A stretch of DNA of 64,000 bases from Couchioplanes caeruleus (GCF_003751945.1 NZ_RJKL01000001.1:1798001-1862000), one strand, 5' to 3'; positions 8,847 through 18,095 are shown, counted from the stretch's first letter. The notes: generated from the sequence alone by a model not told the origin. A program made the numbers and translations.

Positions 8847-9740
8847 TCAGGCGCGAGCGTGCCGCCGCCACGTCGCGACCGTTGCGGCGGCGACCATGGC
8901 GACGCCGACGATCACCGACGGCAGGCCTTCGGCGGGGTAGAACGACATCATCGACGCGGGATCCGTCGTGACCTGGTGCAGCGTGACCAGGAGGAAGGTG
9001 GGCGCCGCCGCGAGCAGCATGCGCTGGTCGGCCGAGGCGACCCACAGGAAGGCCGCCATCACCGCGACGACCGCGATCGCCGCGAGGGACCGCTGCACCG
9101 GATCGACCATCGTCAGCCGGCCGACCGGCATCAGATGGAGCACCAGCACGCCCAGCGTGACCACGACGGCGTTGCCGCGTTCGACCGGTGGGACGTCGGC
9201 GGGACGACGGAGGCCGGCGATCACCAGGGAAGCCGCCACCACCGGGGCCCACCACTGCGGCAGGCTGTTGGCGAACAGATGCACGGAGACGGCGGTCGGT
9301 ACGACGATCGCGGCGACCACCAGACCGGCGGCGGGCCCCTGCCGGCCCAGGATCAACGCCGCGAGAGCCGCCAGGATCAGGAGCAGGTTCGGGCCGTGAT
9401 CCACCAGCACGGCCGGCAACGAGTCGAGTCCGCCGAGCTCCAGGGGCTCCACGGCGTCGTCGAGGCCGATCAACGCGCCCAGGGCGAGCACGGCCATGGC
9501 GGCCAGTTGCATCCCCTGCCAGAACAGGACAGCCGTCGGGCGCTCCGCCGTACTGCCCGCGCGTACTCGCAGGCCGCCGCGCACCAGGGCGACCGCCTGC
9601 CGCCATTCCGGCCATCGACGGGTGGCCGAGACGTCGCTGACCAGGATCTCCAGCAGTTCATCCGTGCGTTCGCGACGGTAGCCGGCCGGGTAGGACCGCA
9701 GCAGCGCCCGATAGCGGCGCTCGAGGATGTCGTTGCTCAT
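8847..9740 (-). CDS. multi-spanning membrane protein controlled with PadR
   Basis: This 297-residue protein has an N-terminal cytoplasmic helix pair (ERRYRALLRSYPAGYRRERTDELLEI), typical of the permease-prefix-like domain found in small actinobacterial membrane proteins linked to PadR regulators. About eight hydrophobic helices follow (for example AAMAVLALGALIG, LLLILAALAALILG, AVVVTLGVLVLHLM), ending in RRHARA. The start ATG at 9740 overlaps the PadR stop by ATGA, so translation is coupled. No transport or catalytic motif is visible. In similar PadR-linked pairs the membrane protein is often involved in envelope stress or drug response, which is an inference. Confidence 0.75.
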   Translation of the reverse strand: MSNDILERRYRALLRSYPAGYRRERTDELLEILVSDVSATRRWPEWRQAVALVRGGLRVRAGSTAERPTAVLFWQGMQLAAMAVLALGALIGLDDAVEPLELGGLDSLPAVLVDHGPNLLLILAALAALILGRQGPAAGLVVAAIVVPTAVSVHLFANSLPQWWAPVVAASLVIAGLRRPADVPPVERGNAVVVTLGVLVLHLMPVGRLTMVDPVQRSLAAIAVVAVMAAFLWVASADQRMLLAAAPTFLLVTLHQVTTDPASMMSFYPAEGLPSVIVGVAMVAAATVATWRRHARA

Positions 9741-10120
9741 GCTGGCAGGGCCCTCCGGGTGGATCGTCGGCCGGTTTCCGGCCGGGGGGAAGTCGGGTTC
9801 GGCAGCCGGTCGTGCACGACGCGGGCCGCCTCGGCGAGCCGGTCCGCCTCCTCGGCCAGCACCGCCTGACCGCTGTCGGTAAGCCGGTAGTAGCGCCGGG
9901 CTCGGCCGTTGACGATCTCCTCGCCGTCGGCGAGGAGCAGGCCCTCGCCGAGTAGCCGATCGATCACCGAGTACAGCGAGCCGGCGGCGAGTTTGACGCG
10001 TCCTCCGGAGAGCTCCGCCACGCGCTTGACCACCGCGTATCCGTGCAGCCGTCCGTCGAGGAGCGCGGCAAGGACGAAGTATGAGGGCTCCCGCAGGGAG
10101 GCGCGCGAACTTGATCTCAT
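9737..10120 (-). CDS. PadR-family transcriptional regulator
   Basis: The protein has 127 residues. The PadR winged helix-turn-helix fills residues 10-85: EPSYFVLAALLDGRLHGYAV, then VKLAAGSLYSVIDRLLGEGLL and the wing NGRARRYYRLTDSG. A short C-terminal helix (AEEADRLAEAARVV) provides dimerisation, and a basic tail follows. It is the first gene of a two-gene unit with the membrane protein behind it (ATGA overlap). A consensus promoter overlapped by a perfect 9+3+9 palindrome stands directly before its start codon, so negative autoregulation is very likely. The inducing ligand is unknown. Confidence 0.92.
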   Translation of the reverse strand: MRSSSRASLREPSYFVLAALLDGRLHGYAVVKRVAELSGGRVKLAAGSLYSVIDRLLGEGLLLADGEEIVNGRARRYYRLTDSGQAVLAEEADRLAEAARVVHDRLPNPTSPRPETGRRSTRRALPA

Positions 10121-10128
10121 GGCTGCCG

Positions 10129-10157
10129 AATATACAAGTAGCTTGTATATATGCCAA
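10129..10157 (-). promoter_or_regulatory. PadR promoter and operator
   Basis: Read on the minus strand, TTGGCA (10157-10152) and TATATT (10134-10129) are 17 bases apart, each matching the sigma-70 consensus at five of six positions. The dyad ATATACAAG-TAG-CTTGTATAT (10130-10150) is perfect and covers the spacer and most of the -10 box, the position expected for an autorepressor operator. Only eight bases separate the -10 box from the ATG at 10120, so the transcript should be leaderless or nearly so. Confidence 0.8.
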
Positions 10158-10178
10158 GTGCACCGGTGGTAATCGACC

Positions 10179-11414
10179 TCAGGGCACCGAGCGGATGCGG
10201 GTCACCAGCACCGATCCGAGGAGGGTCACCGCGGCCACCGACAGGAACAGCGCCGGGTAGCCACCCAGGTAGGCCACGATCGGGAAGGCCAGCGCCGGGC
10301 CGAGCACCTGCGGCGCGGAGTTGGCGATGTTGATGATGCCGAGGTCGCGGGCACGGTCCCGCGCCCCGGGGAGGACCTGCGTGATCAGGGCCTGGTCGAC
10401 CGACAGGTAGACGCCGAAGCCCAGGCCCAGCAGGGCGGCCGCGACGATCGCCCCCGGCCAGGTCGGCCAGAGTGCCAGCAGCAGCGCCGCGGCCGCCATC
10501 ACGTATCCGGACAGGATGACCGACGGCTTGCGCCGTCCGGTGCGGTCCGACACCACTCCCCCGGCCACGACGGTCAGCAGAATCCCGGCGGTATAGACCA
10601 GGACGAGCAGGAGCACACCCTGCTCGGCGTCCGGATGGTGGATCTGGTCCCGCAGGAAATAGAGCAGATACAGCGTCGCCATCGCGTTGCCGAGCTGGAC
10701 GAGGAACCGGGTGGCCCACGCCCAGGCGAAGTCCGGGGCCTCGCCCGCCGCGAACCGGAACCCGGACAGCACCGACCGGACGGTGAACCGCGGTGCGAGC
10801 TCCGCCGCCACCGGCGGGTCGCGGGTAAGCAGCACGAACGGGACGGCGGCGAGCACCACCACGACACCGGTCAGCAGATAGCCGGCGCTCATCCCGCTCA
10901 CCACGGCGGTGACCAGCAGGACGCCGAGCACCACGCCGGACGACTGGGCCAGCCCCACCCAGCCGGAGACGCTGCCCCGCTGAGCCACCGGCGTCCGGTC
11001 CGGGACGATGGCGGTGATCCCCGCCTGCAGGAGGTTGAGCCCGGCCTGCGCCAGGCACCAGCACAGCGTCAGCCCGAGGAGGGTGTGCTGCCCGGAGAGC
11101 AGGATCAGCCCGACGAGGCTGATCAGGGCGCCGACCACGGTCCAGGTGTGCCGCCGCCCGGTCCGGGCCGTCGTCGCGTCGGAGAGCGCGCCGGCGACCG
11201 GGCCCGCCACGACGGCGACGAGCGCGCCGACGCCGGTGATGACGCCCAGCGCGGTGGCCTTGTCGGCGCCCGCCACCTGTTCGGCCTGCAGCGGCAGCAA
11301 CACCTGCAACGGCGCGTAGTAGCCCACCCACAGGCCGAGATTGGCCACCGACAGCAGCGAGATCCAGCGCCCGCCCACCCGCGGCGGGTCGGCGAGGCCG
11401 GCGTACGCGGTCAC
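10179..11414 (-). CDS. MFS sugar-type transporter
   Basis: This 411-residue integral membrane protein has about twelve helices. Major-facilitator hallmarks include a loop of the form GPVAGALSDATTARTGRRHTW between helices 2 and 3 and a mirror copy, GGVVSDRTGRRKPSVI, in the second half. This D-R-T-G-R-R pattern is common in sugar or glycoside transporters of the MFS and GPH groups. I chose the GTG at 11414 because it overlaps the stop codon of the glycosidase gene by GTGA; longer upstream readings run inside that gene. Co-translation with a beta-glucosidase suggests uptake of a beta-glucoside or export of its product. Some sequence similarity to macrolide or sugar efflux pumps remains possible. 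Confidence 0.85.
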   Translation of the reverse strand: MTAYAGLADPPRVGGRWISLLSVANLGLWVGYYAPLQVLLPLQAEQVAGADKATALGVITGVGALVAVVAGPVAGALSDATTARTGRRHTWTVVGALISLVGLILLSGQHTLLGLTLCWCLAQAGLNLLQAGITAIVPDRTPVAQRGSVSGWVGLAQSSGVVLGVLLVTAVVSGMSAGYLLTGVVVVLAAVPFVLLTRDPPVAAELAPRFTVRSVLSGFRFAAGEAPDFAWAWATRFLVQLGNAMATLYLLYFLRDQIHHPDAEQGVLLLVLVYTAGILLTVVAGGVVSDRTGRRKPSVILSGYVMAAAALLLALWPTWPGAIVAAALLGLGFGVYLSVDQALITQVLPGARDRARDLGIINIANSAPQVLGPALAFPIVAYLGGYPALFLSVAAVTLLGSVLVTRIRSVP

Positions 11415-12745
11415 CGCTGCTCGGCGAGGGCGGCGCGCAACCAGGCGAAGGAGTCCTTGGGTGTACGCCGCTGGGTGTCGTAGTCCACCCGGACGAGGCC
11501 GAACCGCTGGCTGTAGCCCTCCGCCCACTCGAAGTTGTCCAGCAGCGACCAGACGAAATACCCCCGTACGTCGACGCCCGCGACGATCGCCTCATGCAGG
11601 GACCGCAGGTGCGCGTCGAGATAGTCGACGCGGGCGGCGTCGTGGACCCGGCCGTCGTCGCCGGAGACATCCACGGTGGAGCAACCGTTCTCGGTGATGT
11701 AGATGGGCGGCAGCACGCCGGCATAGTGTTCGTGCAGGCCGACCAACAGCTCCCGCAGGCCGTCCGGCACCACGGGCCAGCCGAACGCCGTCCGCGGGAC
11801 ACCGTCGATCTCGACCGTCTCGAACGGCAGGGGCGCGCCGTCCGGCGCCGCCTTCACGCGGGTGGGGTTGTAGTAGTTGATGCCCAGCGCGTCCATCAGC
11901 GTCGCGATGACGTCCATGTCCCCGTCGCGGACGACGCCGGCGTCGACGAGCCCCGCGGCGAACGGCGGGTACTCGCCCCGCAGGACCGGGTCGAGGAAGA
12001 GCCGGTTGTGGAAGCCGTCGTAGACCGCGGCCGCCACGAGGTCGTCCTCGCCGTCGCCGGCCGGCCACACCGGCGTGCAGTTGTTGGTGATCATCACCTC
12101 GGCGGCGCCGCGCTCGCGCAAGGCCCGCACCGCCAGCCCGTGGGCGAGAAGCTGGTGATGGGCCACCGGCAGGGCGTCGAGCATCAGCTCGCGGCCGGGC
12201 GCGTGGGTGCCGAGCGCGTACCCCTCGGCCATGTGCACGACCGGTTCGTTCAAAGTGATCCACCGGCGGACGCGGTCGCCGAGCCGGTCGGCGACCGCGG
12301 CCGTGTAGTCGGCGAAGTGGTGCGCGGTGTCGCGGGAGAGCCACCCGCCGGCGTCCTCCAGGGCCTGCGGGAGATCCCAGTGGAACAGCGTCGGCACCGG
12401 CGCGATGCCGCGGCCCAGCAGCGCGTCCACCAGCCGGTCGTAGAAGTCCAGCCCCTTGGCGACGGCCGGGCCCGTGCCGGTGGGCTGCACCCGCGGCCAG
12501 GCGATGGAGAACCGGTAGGCACCCACGCCCAGCTCCGCGAGCAGGTCCACGTCCTGCGGCCAGCGGTGATAGTGGTCGCAGGCCACGTCGCCGGTGTCGC
12601 CGTCGCGGACCCGGCCCGGGGTGTGGCTGAAGGTGTCCCAGATGGAGACTCCTCGCCCGTCGTCGCGCACGGCGCCCTCGATCTGGTAGGACGCGGTGGA
12701 GACGCCCCACAGGAAGTCAGGGGGGAAGTTGGGCAGGGCAACCAC
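11411..12745 (-). CDS. GH1 beta-glucosidase
   Basis: This is a 444-residue cytoplasmic glycoside hydrolase of family 1, close to the usual 440-480. The N-terminal signature FLWGVSTASYQIEGA is intact. Both catalytic glutamates are present: the acid/base in TLNEPV (Glu167) and the nucleophile in YITENGC (Glu352). The aglycone-side motifs WSLLDNFEWAEGY and RFGLVRVDY are also standard. There is no signal peptide. It hydrolyses terminal beta-D-glycosides, probably glucosides. It is the first gene of a two-gene operon with the MFS transporter behind it. The upstream gap to the next minus-strand gene is only 66 bases, and I see no clear operator in it. Confidence 0.95.
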   Translation of the reverse strand: MVALPNFPPDFLWGVSTASYQIEGAVRDDGRGVSIWDTFSHTPGRVRDGDTGDVACDHYHRWPQDVDLLAELGVGAYRFSIAWPRVQPTGTGPAVAKGLDFYDRLVDALLGRGIAPVPTLFHWDLPQALEDAGGWLSRDTAHHFADYTAAVADRLGDRVRRWITLNEPVVHMAEGYALGTHAPGRELMLDALPVAHHQLLAHGLAVRALRERGAAEVMITNNCTPVWPAGDGEDDLVAAAVYDGFHNRLFLDPVLRGEYPPFAAGLVDAGVVRDGDMDVIATLMDALGINYYNPTRVKAAPDGAPLPFETVEIDGVPRTAFGWPVVPDGLRELLVGLHEHYAGVLPPIYITENGCSTVDVSGDDGRVHDAARVDYLDAHLRSLHEAIVAGVDVRGYFVWSLLDNFEWAEGYSQRFGLVRVDYDTQRRTPKDSFAWLRAALAEQR

Positions 12746-12811
12746 GGTTCCGGCCTCCTCGAATGCGAGTTCGGCTCAGATTAGCGGCGGGACCCCGGTT
12801 CGGCGAGCCCC

Positions 12812-15292
12812 TCATTCGCCGGCCAGGTTCTCGGCTACGGGACGGCGGGCGGCCCGGCGGGCGGGGAGCACCGACGCGGCCAGCGCGGCGACCACCGCGA
12901 CGGCGAGCAATACGCCGAGCCGGTCCCACGGCACGACGAGCGGGAGGTCGGCGCCCCGCCGCCCGATCGCGGACAGCAGGGTCCGCGTGATCACGAGGCT
13001 CGCCACGACGCCCAGCACGGTGCCGGTCAGGGCCATGACCAGGGCCTCGGCGGCGAGGGTGCCGCGCAACTGACGGCGGGTGAGGCCGACCGCCCGCAGC
13101 AGGGTGTTCTCCCGCGTCCGTTCCAGTACGGACAGCGTCAGGGTGTTGGCCACGCCGATCAGCGCGACGACCACGGCGAGGACGAGCAGTCCGGTCACGA
13201 CGGCGAGCATCTGCTCGAGCGGGGCGTTGAGCTCGGCCACGTACGCCGCCCGGTCGTGGACGGTCATCGTCGGAAAGTCGCGGGCCGCACGGTCGAGCGC
13301 GGCTCGCGCGGCCGAGGCCGGGACGCCGGAGGCCGGGTCGGCCTGCAGTTGCGACAGGCTCGGCTTCGGGAACAGCTTCGTGAGATCGTCCGGGGTCAAC
13401 CACACCGACCGCTCCAGCACGGCGGAGTCCTCGGTGTCCGGGACCGCCGCGACGACCGTGAAGGCCCGGCCCCGGACGGTGACCTTCTGGCCCACCGGGA
13501 TGCCGGTCTCCCGGGTCACGACGGCGGTGCCGGGGGTGAGCGCGGCGATCGAGCCGTCATGCTCGGGATAGCCGCGGCTCAGGATGACCGGGTAGCCCGC
13601 GTGGACGGCGAGGAAGTCGTCCTCGCCGCCGTCGAACGCCTCCCACTGCGGATAGAGGGTGCCCAGCTCCGGCATCCGGCGCAGGGAGTCGACCAGGGCG
13701 GGAGGCAGCACCGACAGCGTCCCGCCGTCGGTCACCAGGAAGTGCGCGCCGAACCGCGCGTCGGCCTTCCCCTCGGCCGGTGCCTTCGCGCTCTCGTTCA
13801 TCAGGGTGAACGTCGACACCAGGGTCACCCCGATCACCAACGCATTGGTGGTGGCGGCGATCCTGCGGGGATTGCGTACGGCGTTGCGCAGCGCGAGGGA
13901 CACGGTCGTCCCGCCGAGGCGCGCCGCCGGGACGCCGAGCAAGCGCACGACGGCGGGCACCACGGCCGGGCTGAGCAGCACGAAACCCACGAAGGCCAGC
14001 AGCGTGCCGGCCACCACCGCCTCGACCACGCCGGTGGTGGCCGCGGCGGTGAGCGCCGCGGTGCCGCCGAGGAATGCGGCAATGCCCAGCCCTCGGCGCC
14101 CGCGCCCGGTCCGGCGGGCGTCCTGGACGGCCGTGTCGGACAGCGCGGCCACCGGCGCCACGCCGGTGCCCCGGCGGGTGGGCAGCAGCGCCGAGAGCAC
14201 GGTCACGCCCGCGCCGACCGCGACCGAGATCGCCACGGTCGCCGGGGTGAGCGTCAGGCCGCTGGGCAGGCTCGCGCCCAGCGCCGCGAACCCCGCCCGC
14301 AGGGCGTAGGCCAGCCCGGCGCCGACGAGGAGGCCGAGCAGCGATCCGGCCAGGCCGAGCACCGCCGCCTCGACGACCAGCGACCGGAACACCTGCCGGC
14401 GGGTCGCGCCGACCAGTCGCAGCAGCGCCGTCTCCCGGGTGCGCTGGGCCAGCACGATGGTGAAGGTGTTGGCGATGACGAACGCGGCGACGGCCACGAC
14501 GATCAGCCCGAAGCCGAGCAGCGCGGTCCGGAACGTCCGGGCGTCGCCGACGGCCCGCTCCAGCGCGGCGCTGACGAGCTCGTCGTGGGTGCGCACCTCG
14601 GCGCCGCCGCCCATCGCCGCGCGGATCCGGCCGGCCAGGTCGGACTCGGCGATCCCGTCGCCGGCGGCGACGAGGACGCGCTGCGGCCGGTCGTCCCCGC
14701 TGAGCGCCAGCGTGTCGCGCAGCACCATGCCGACGACGGCGCCGCGCGCTTCGACCGCGCCCTTGCTCTGCTGCGTCAGCCCCACCAGCCGGTACGCCGT
14801 GGCCGCTGCGTCACTGCCACCGATCCGGACCTCGTCGCCCACCCGCAGGCCTTCCCGGCGGGCGGTGCCCTCGTCGAGAACGATCTCGCCGCGCTTTTGG
14901 GGCAGCCGGCCCTGGCTCGCATCCAGCATGCGCAGCGCCGGGTCGACCGCAACGGTGGTGGCCCGGTGGGCTCCGCGCAGTTGCCGGCCCTCCTTGCCGA
15001 CGATGCCGAACGAGGTCGCACTCGCGACGCCCTCGGCGGCGCGAACCCCCGGCACCTTCCGGATCCGGCCGACGAGATCGGCGGAGCCGGGAGCGTCCGA
15101 CGGCCCGACCGGGGTGACCTCGACGTCGGTGGTGCGGTACTGCGCGGCGGCCTGATCGGTCATGGCCCGCGACAGCCCGTCGGTGAACATCAGGCTGCCT
15201 GCGATGAAGGCGACTCCGAGCACGATGGACACCGAGGACAGCAGCAGCCGGGCGACGTTGGCGCGCAGCGAGCGCAGGGTCAGCCGGATCAT
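12812..15292 (-). CDS. FtsX/MacB-type ABC transporter permease
   Basis: The 826-residue permease has two FtsX-like halves, each with an extracytoplasmic MacB-type domain: an N-terminal helix (LLLSSVSIVLGVAFIAGSLM), a soluble domain to about residue 255, three helices (from LLGFGLIVVAVAAF), then a second copy with its own first helix, a second soluble domain (to about 690) and three final helices ending in VLPARRAARRPVAENL. The start ATG at 15292 overlaps the ATPase stop by ATGA; GTG at 15301 is less likely. With the ATPase it forms a MacB/LolCDE-type system, which usually moves peptides or lipophilic compounds out of the membrane by mechanotransmission rather than a classical pore. A two-component pair lies just upstream and may control it. 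Confidence 0.9.
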   Translation of the reverse strand: MIRLTLRSLRANVARLLLSSVSIVLGVAFIAGSLMFTDGLSRAMTDQAAAQYRTTDVEVTPVGPSDAPGSADLVGRIRKVPGVRAAEGVASATSFGIVGKEGRQLRGAHRATTVAVDPALRMLDASQGRLPQKRGEIVLDEGTARREGLRVGDEVRIGGSDAAATAYRLVGLTQQSKGAVEARGAVVGMVLRDTLALSGDDRPQRVLVAAGDGIAESDLAGRIRAAMGGGAEVRTHDELVSAALERAVGDARTFRTALLGFGLIVVAVAAFVIANTFTIVLAQRTRETALLRLVGATRRQVFRSLVVEAAVLGLAGSLLGLLVGAGLAYALRAGFAALGASLPSGLTLTPATVAISVAVGAGVTVLSALLPTRRGTGVAPVAALSDTAVQDARRTGRGRRGLGIAAFLGGTAALTAAATTGVVEAVVAGTLLAFVGFVLLSPAVVPAVVRLLGVPAARLGGTTVSLALRNAVRNPRRIAATTNALVIGVTLVSTFTLMNESAKAPAEGKADARFGAHFLVTDGGTLSVLPPALVDSLRRMPELGTLYPQWEAFDGGEDDFLAVHAGYPVILSRGYPEHDGSIAALTPGTAVVTRETGIPVGQKVTVRGRAFTVVAAVPDTEDSAVLERSVWLTPDDLTKLFPKPSLSQLQADPASGVPASAARAALDRAARDFPTMTVHDRAAYVAELNAPLEQMLAVVTGLLVLAVVVALIGVANTLTLSVLERTRENTLLRAVGLTRRQLRGTLAAEALVMALTGTVLGVVASLVITRTLLSAIGRRGADLPLVVPWDRLGVLLAVAVVAALAASVLPARRAARRPVAENLAGE

Positions 15293-16074
15293 GCGGACCA
15301 CCGCCCCGCCGGGGAGGCGCCGGCGGTCTCCAGGCGGTGCATCGCCTCGAGGACGGTGTCGGCGGTCGGCCGCGGCAGGGTGCCGGCGTGCCGGCCGTCG
15401 CGCAGGAACACCACCTGGTCGGCGCGCGCGGCCGCCTGCGGGTCATGGGTGACCATCACGACGGTCTGGCCGAGGTCGGTGACCGCGTCGCGCAGCAGGG
15501 AAAGGACCTCCGTGCCGCTGCGCGAGTCGAGGTTGCCGGTCGGCTCGTCGGCGAACACCACCCAGGGGCGGGTGATCAGCGCCCGGGCCACGGCCACCCG
15601 CTGCTGTTGGCCGCCGGAGAGCTCGGACGGCCGGTGGCCCAGCCGGTCGGTCAGGCCGACGGCCGTCACGACCCGGTCGAACCACGCCCGGTCCGGCCGC
15701 CGCCCGGCGATCGTCAGCGGCAGCGTGATGTTCTCCGCGGCGGTCAGCACCGGCAGCAGGTTGAACCTCTGGAACACGAATCCGACGTGGTCGCGGCGCA
15801 GCAGGGTCAGCCGCCGGTCGCCCAGCGTGGTCAGGTCGGTGCCGCCGATGCGCACGGTGCCGCCAGTCGGCCGGTCCAGCCCGGCCAGGCAGTGCAGCAG
15901 CGTCGACTTGCCCGAGCCGGACGGCCCCATGACGGCGTGGAACATGCCCGCCGGTAGCGCCAGGCTCACGCCGGCGAGGGCGTCGACGGAGGCGTCGCCG
16001 GTGCCGTACGCCATGTGCAGGTCGACGGCCTCGACGGCGGGCCCGCCGGGCGGAGTGGAGGTGAGGGACGACAT
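15289..16074 (-). CDS. ABC transporter ATPase (MacB/LolD type)
   Basis: The 261-residue ATPase has Walker A (GPSGSGKSTLL), a Q-loop within VFQRFNLLP, the signature LSGGQQQRVAVARAL, Walker B (VVFADEPTGNLDS, with the L-D-S continuation typical of the LolD/MacB class) and the H-loop VTHDPQAA. It pairs with the FtsX-like permease behind it (ATGA overlap). The start ATG at 16074 gives a short hydrophilic leader before VEAVDLHMAYG. The gene is 95 bases from the response-regulator gene upstream on the same strand, so one transcript for all four genes is possible. Confidence 0.95.
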   Translation of the reverse strand: MSSLTSTPPGGPAVEAVDLHMAYGTGDASVDALAGVSLALPAGMFHAVMGPSGSGKSTLLHCLAGLDRPTGGTVRIGGTDLTTLGDRRLTLLRRDHVGFVFQRFNLLPVLTAAENITLPLTIAGRRPDRAWFDRVVTAVGLTDRLGHRPSELSGGQQQRVAVARALITRPWVVFADEPTGNLDSRSGTEVLSLLRDAVTDLGQTVVMVTHDPQAAARADQVVFLRDGRHAGTLPRPTADTVLEAMHRLETAGASPAGRWSA

Positions 16075-16169
16075 GCCACGACCGTATGGTCGCCCCTCGC
16101 CCCGGCGCGTCCCCTCGAAGATCGATCGCCGGGTACGACTCAGGTCGCACCGGGCCGCCGGCGTCCCCC

Positions 16170-16841
16170 TCAGGTATTGCCGCTGGGCTGCACCAGTCCG
16201 GACTCGTACGCGTACACCACCGCCTGCACCCGGTCGCGCAGTCCGAGCTTGGCCAGGATCCGCCCGACGTGGGTCTTCACCGTCGCCTCGGCCACGTGCA
16301 GTCTGCCGCCGATCTCCGCGTTCGACATTCCCTGGGCCACCAGCAGCAGCACCTCCTGCTCGCGGTCGGTCAGCTCGGTCAGGTCGCTCGTCCCCGGCCG
16401 GCCGGGGACGAGCCGGTCGGCGAAACGGTCCAGCAGCCGCCGGGTCACGCGGGGCGCCACCACCGCCTCACCGCTGGCCACCACCCGGATCGCCGACAGG
16501 AGTTCCTCCGGCGGCACGCTCTTCAGCAGGAACCCGCTCGCCCCGGCCTGCAGGGCGGCGAACGCCTCCTCGTCGGTGTCGAAGGTCGTCAGCACCAGCA
16601 CCCGCGGCGACGGGCCGGCCGCGCAGATCTGGCGGGTCGCGGCCACGCCGTCCAGTACCGGCATCCGCAGATCCATGACCACGAGGTCGGCCGCGGTGTC
16701 GCGCAGCAGCCGCAGCGCCTCGGCGCCGTCGCCGGCCTCCCCGACCACCGTGATGTCCTCCTGGAAGTCCAGGACCATCCGGAACCCGGCGCGGACGAGA
16801 TGCTGGTCGTCCACCAGCACCACCCGGATCGGCGCACTCAT
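16170..16841 (-). CDS. NarL/LuxR-type response regulator
   Basis: The 223-residue regulator starts with a receiver domain (about 1-120): the acidic pair in VVLVDDQHLV, the phosphoacceptor Asp in VVMDLRMPVLDG, the Thr in VLTTFDTDE and the Lys in LLKSVPPEEL. The C-terminal LuxR helix-turn-helix (about 155-215) has LTDREQEVLLLVAQGMSNAE and TVKTHVGRILAKLGLRDR. The start ATG at 16841 overlaps the sensor kinase stop by ATGA. With the kinase upstream and an ABC exporter downstream it probably forms a sensing and detoxification unit, as in many actinomycete antibiotic- or envelope-stress modules. Confidence 0.95.
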   Translation of the reverse strand: MSAPIRVVLVDDQHLVRAGFRMVLDFQEDITVVGEAGDGAEALRLLRDTAADLVVMDLRMPVLDGVAATRQICAAGPSPRVLVLTTFDTDEEAFAALQAGASGFLLKSVPPEELLSAIRVVASGEAVVAPRVTRRLLDRFADRLVPGRPGTSDLTELTDREQEVLLLVAQGMSNAEIGGRLHVAEATVKTHVGRILAKLGLRDRVQAVVYAYESGLVQPSGNT

Positions 16842-18019
16842 GCCTGCACCTCGGCGAGCGGGATGCGACCGCGGACCCGCCAGCCGCCGTCGAGGCGGGG
16901 GCCGGCGTCGAACGCGCCGCCGTAGAGGCTCACCCGTTCCCGCATCCCGACCAGCCCGTGCCCGCCCGGCGCGGCCGGGACCGTGCCGGTGCCGGTGTCG
17001 CTCACGTCCACCTCGATGGCCTCCGGGCGGTACCGCAGCCGTACGGTCGCGGTCGGGGCCGGGCCCGCATGCTTCAGGGTGTTCGTCAGCGACTCCTGGA
17101 CGATCCGGTAGACGGCCAGGGCCACGCCGCCGGACACGGCGGGCGGGGCGCCGTCCACGACCAGATCGACCGCCAGGCCCGCGCCGCGCGCCCGTTCCAC
17201 CACGGCTCCCACCTGCTCCAGCCCGGCCGGGGTGCGGTCGGCGTCCGGCTCGTCGCTGCGCAGCATCTCGACCAGTTGCTTGATCTCGACGAGCGCGTCC
17301 CGCCCGGTCGCGCCGATCGTCCGCAACGCCGCGCGCGCCCGCTCCGGGTCCCGGTCCAGCGCGTATTCGCCGCCGTTGGCGTGCACGATCATCACCGACA
17401 GCGAGTGCGCCACGATGTCGTGCAGCTCGCGGGCGATCCGCGTGCGCTCCTCGGCGACGGCGATCCGGGCCAGGTGCTGACGCTCGCGCTCGGCGGTGGC
17501 CGCGCGCTCCTCGGCCTGCGCGTAGGAGAGGCGCCGACCCCGGGCGAGGTAGGCGACCGCCCAGATCACGATGCCGTAGCCGACGGACAACAGCAGGCCG
17601 GTCTGCACGTCCGCCAGCCCGGGCAGCTCGTGGCTGTACTCGAGGCTGGTGCGGGCGGTGAGGGCGACGGTGCCGAGGAGCGCGGCGGCGACACCGGCCG
17701 CGATGCCCGTCTTCAGACGGGCGGCGTACACGACGACCGCGTACATCGCCACCGCCATCGAGACCAGCAGCATGCCCTCGTGCAGGTGCGAGCCGTGGAC
17801 CTCGATCGGCAGCATCGCCATCGACAGCAGCGCCACCGCGACGAACGCGGCGACCGGCCGGTGCCGACGCCACATCAGCGCACACCCGACGAGCAGCCCG
17901 AAGATCAGGCCGCCCTCGCGGAACTGGTGCCACCAGTACGTGGCCGTGAGAGCCACCGATCCGGCCACGGCCAGATCGACCAGAACAGCCTGGTATGGCC
18001 GGAACGAGGACCACGACAT
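16838..18019 (-). CDS. two-component sensor histidine kinase (HisKA_3 class)
   Basis: The 393-residue kinase has four to five N-terminal membrane helices (about residues 10-150) without a large sensor domain, then a coiled region rich in Arg and Glu, the HisKA_3 phosphoacceptor box in RIARELHDIVAHSLSV (His near residue 205), and a HATPase_c domain with the N-box IVQESLTNTLKHA and G-boxes DTGTG and GHGLVGMRERV. The start is ATG at 18019 (MSWSSFRPYQ); a TTG at 18034 would add five residues. It works with the response regulator that follows with a 4-base overlap. The signal is probably sensed in the membrane, since there is no extracellular domain. Confidence 0.93.
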   Translation of the reverse strand: MSWSSFRPYQAVLVDLAVAGSVALTATYWWHQFREGGLIFGLLVGCALMWRRHRPVAAFVAVALLSMAMLPIEVHGSHLHEGMLLVSMAVAMYAVVVYAARLKTGIAAGVAAALLGTVALTARTSLEYSHELPGLADVQTGLLLSVGYGIVIWAVAYLARGRRLSYAQAEERAATAERERQHLARIAVAEERTRIARELHDIVAHSLSVMIVHANGGEYALDRDPERARAALRTIGATGRDALVEIKQLVEMLRSDEPDADRTPAGLEQVGAVVERARGAGLAVDLVVDGAPPAVSGGVALAVYRIVQESLTNTLKHAGPAPTATVRLRYRPEAIEVDVSDTGTGTVPAAPGGHGLVGMRERVSLYGGAFDAGPRLDGGWRVRGRIPLAEVQA

Positions 18020-18057
18020 GGGGCGATAGTACAAGCGGAACCACGGTGGCCTGCGGC

Positions 18058-18095
18058 TTCGCGCGGCGGACGGGCGCCGGCCCGCCCGCCGCGAA
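18058..18095 (-). terminator. GC-rich hairpin behind the phosphodiesterase gene
   Basis: TTCGCG at 18058-18063 and the following GGCGGACGGGC pair with GCCCGCCCGCCGCGAA at 18080-18095 with one small bulge. It lies three bases beyond the stop codon at 18099 of the minus-strand phosphodiesterase gene, before the kinase start, and probably ends that transcript. Confidence 0.5.

Noticed and set aside
12812..16074. Lantibiotic or bacitracin-type resistance module
   Set aside because: The MacB/FtsX exporter next to a two-component pair is common, but the kinase is not the small BceS type and the permease is the two-halved MacB form, so a specific drug cannot be named.
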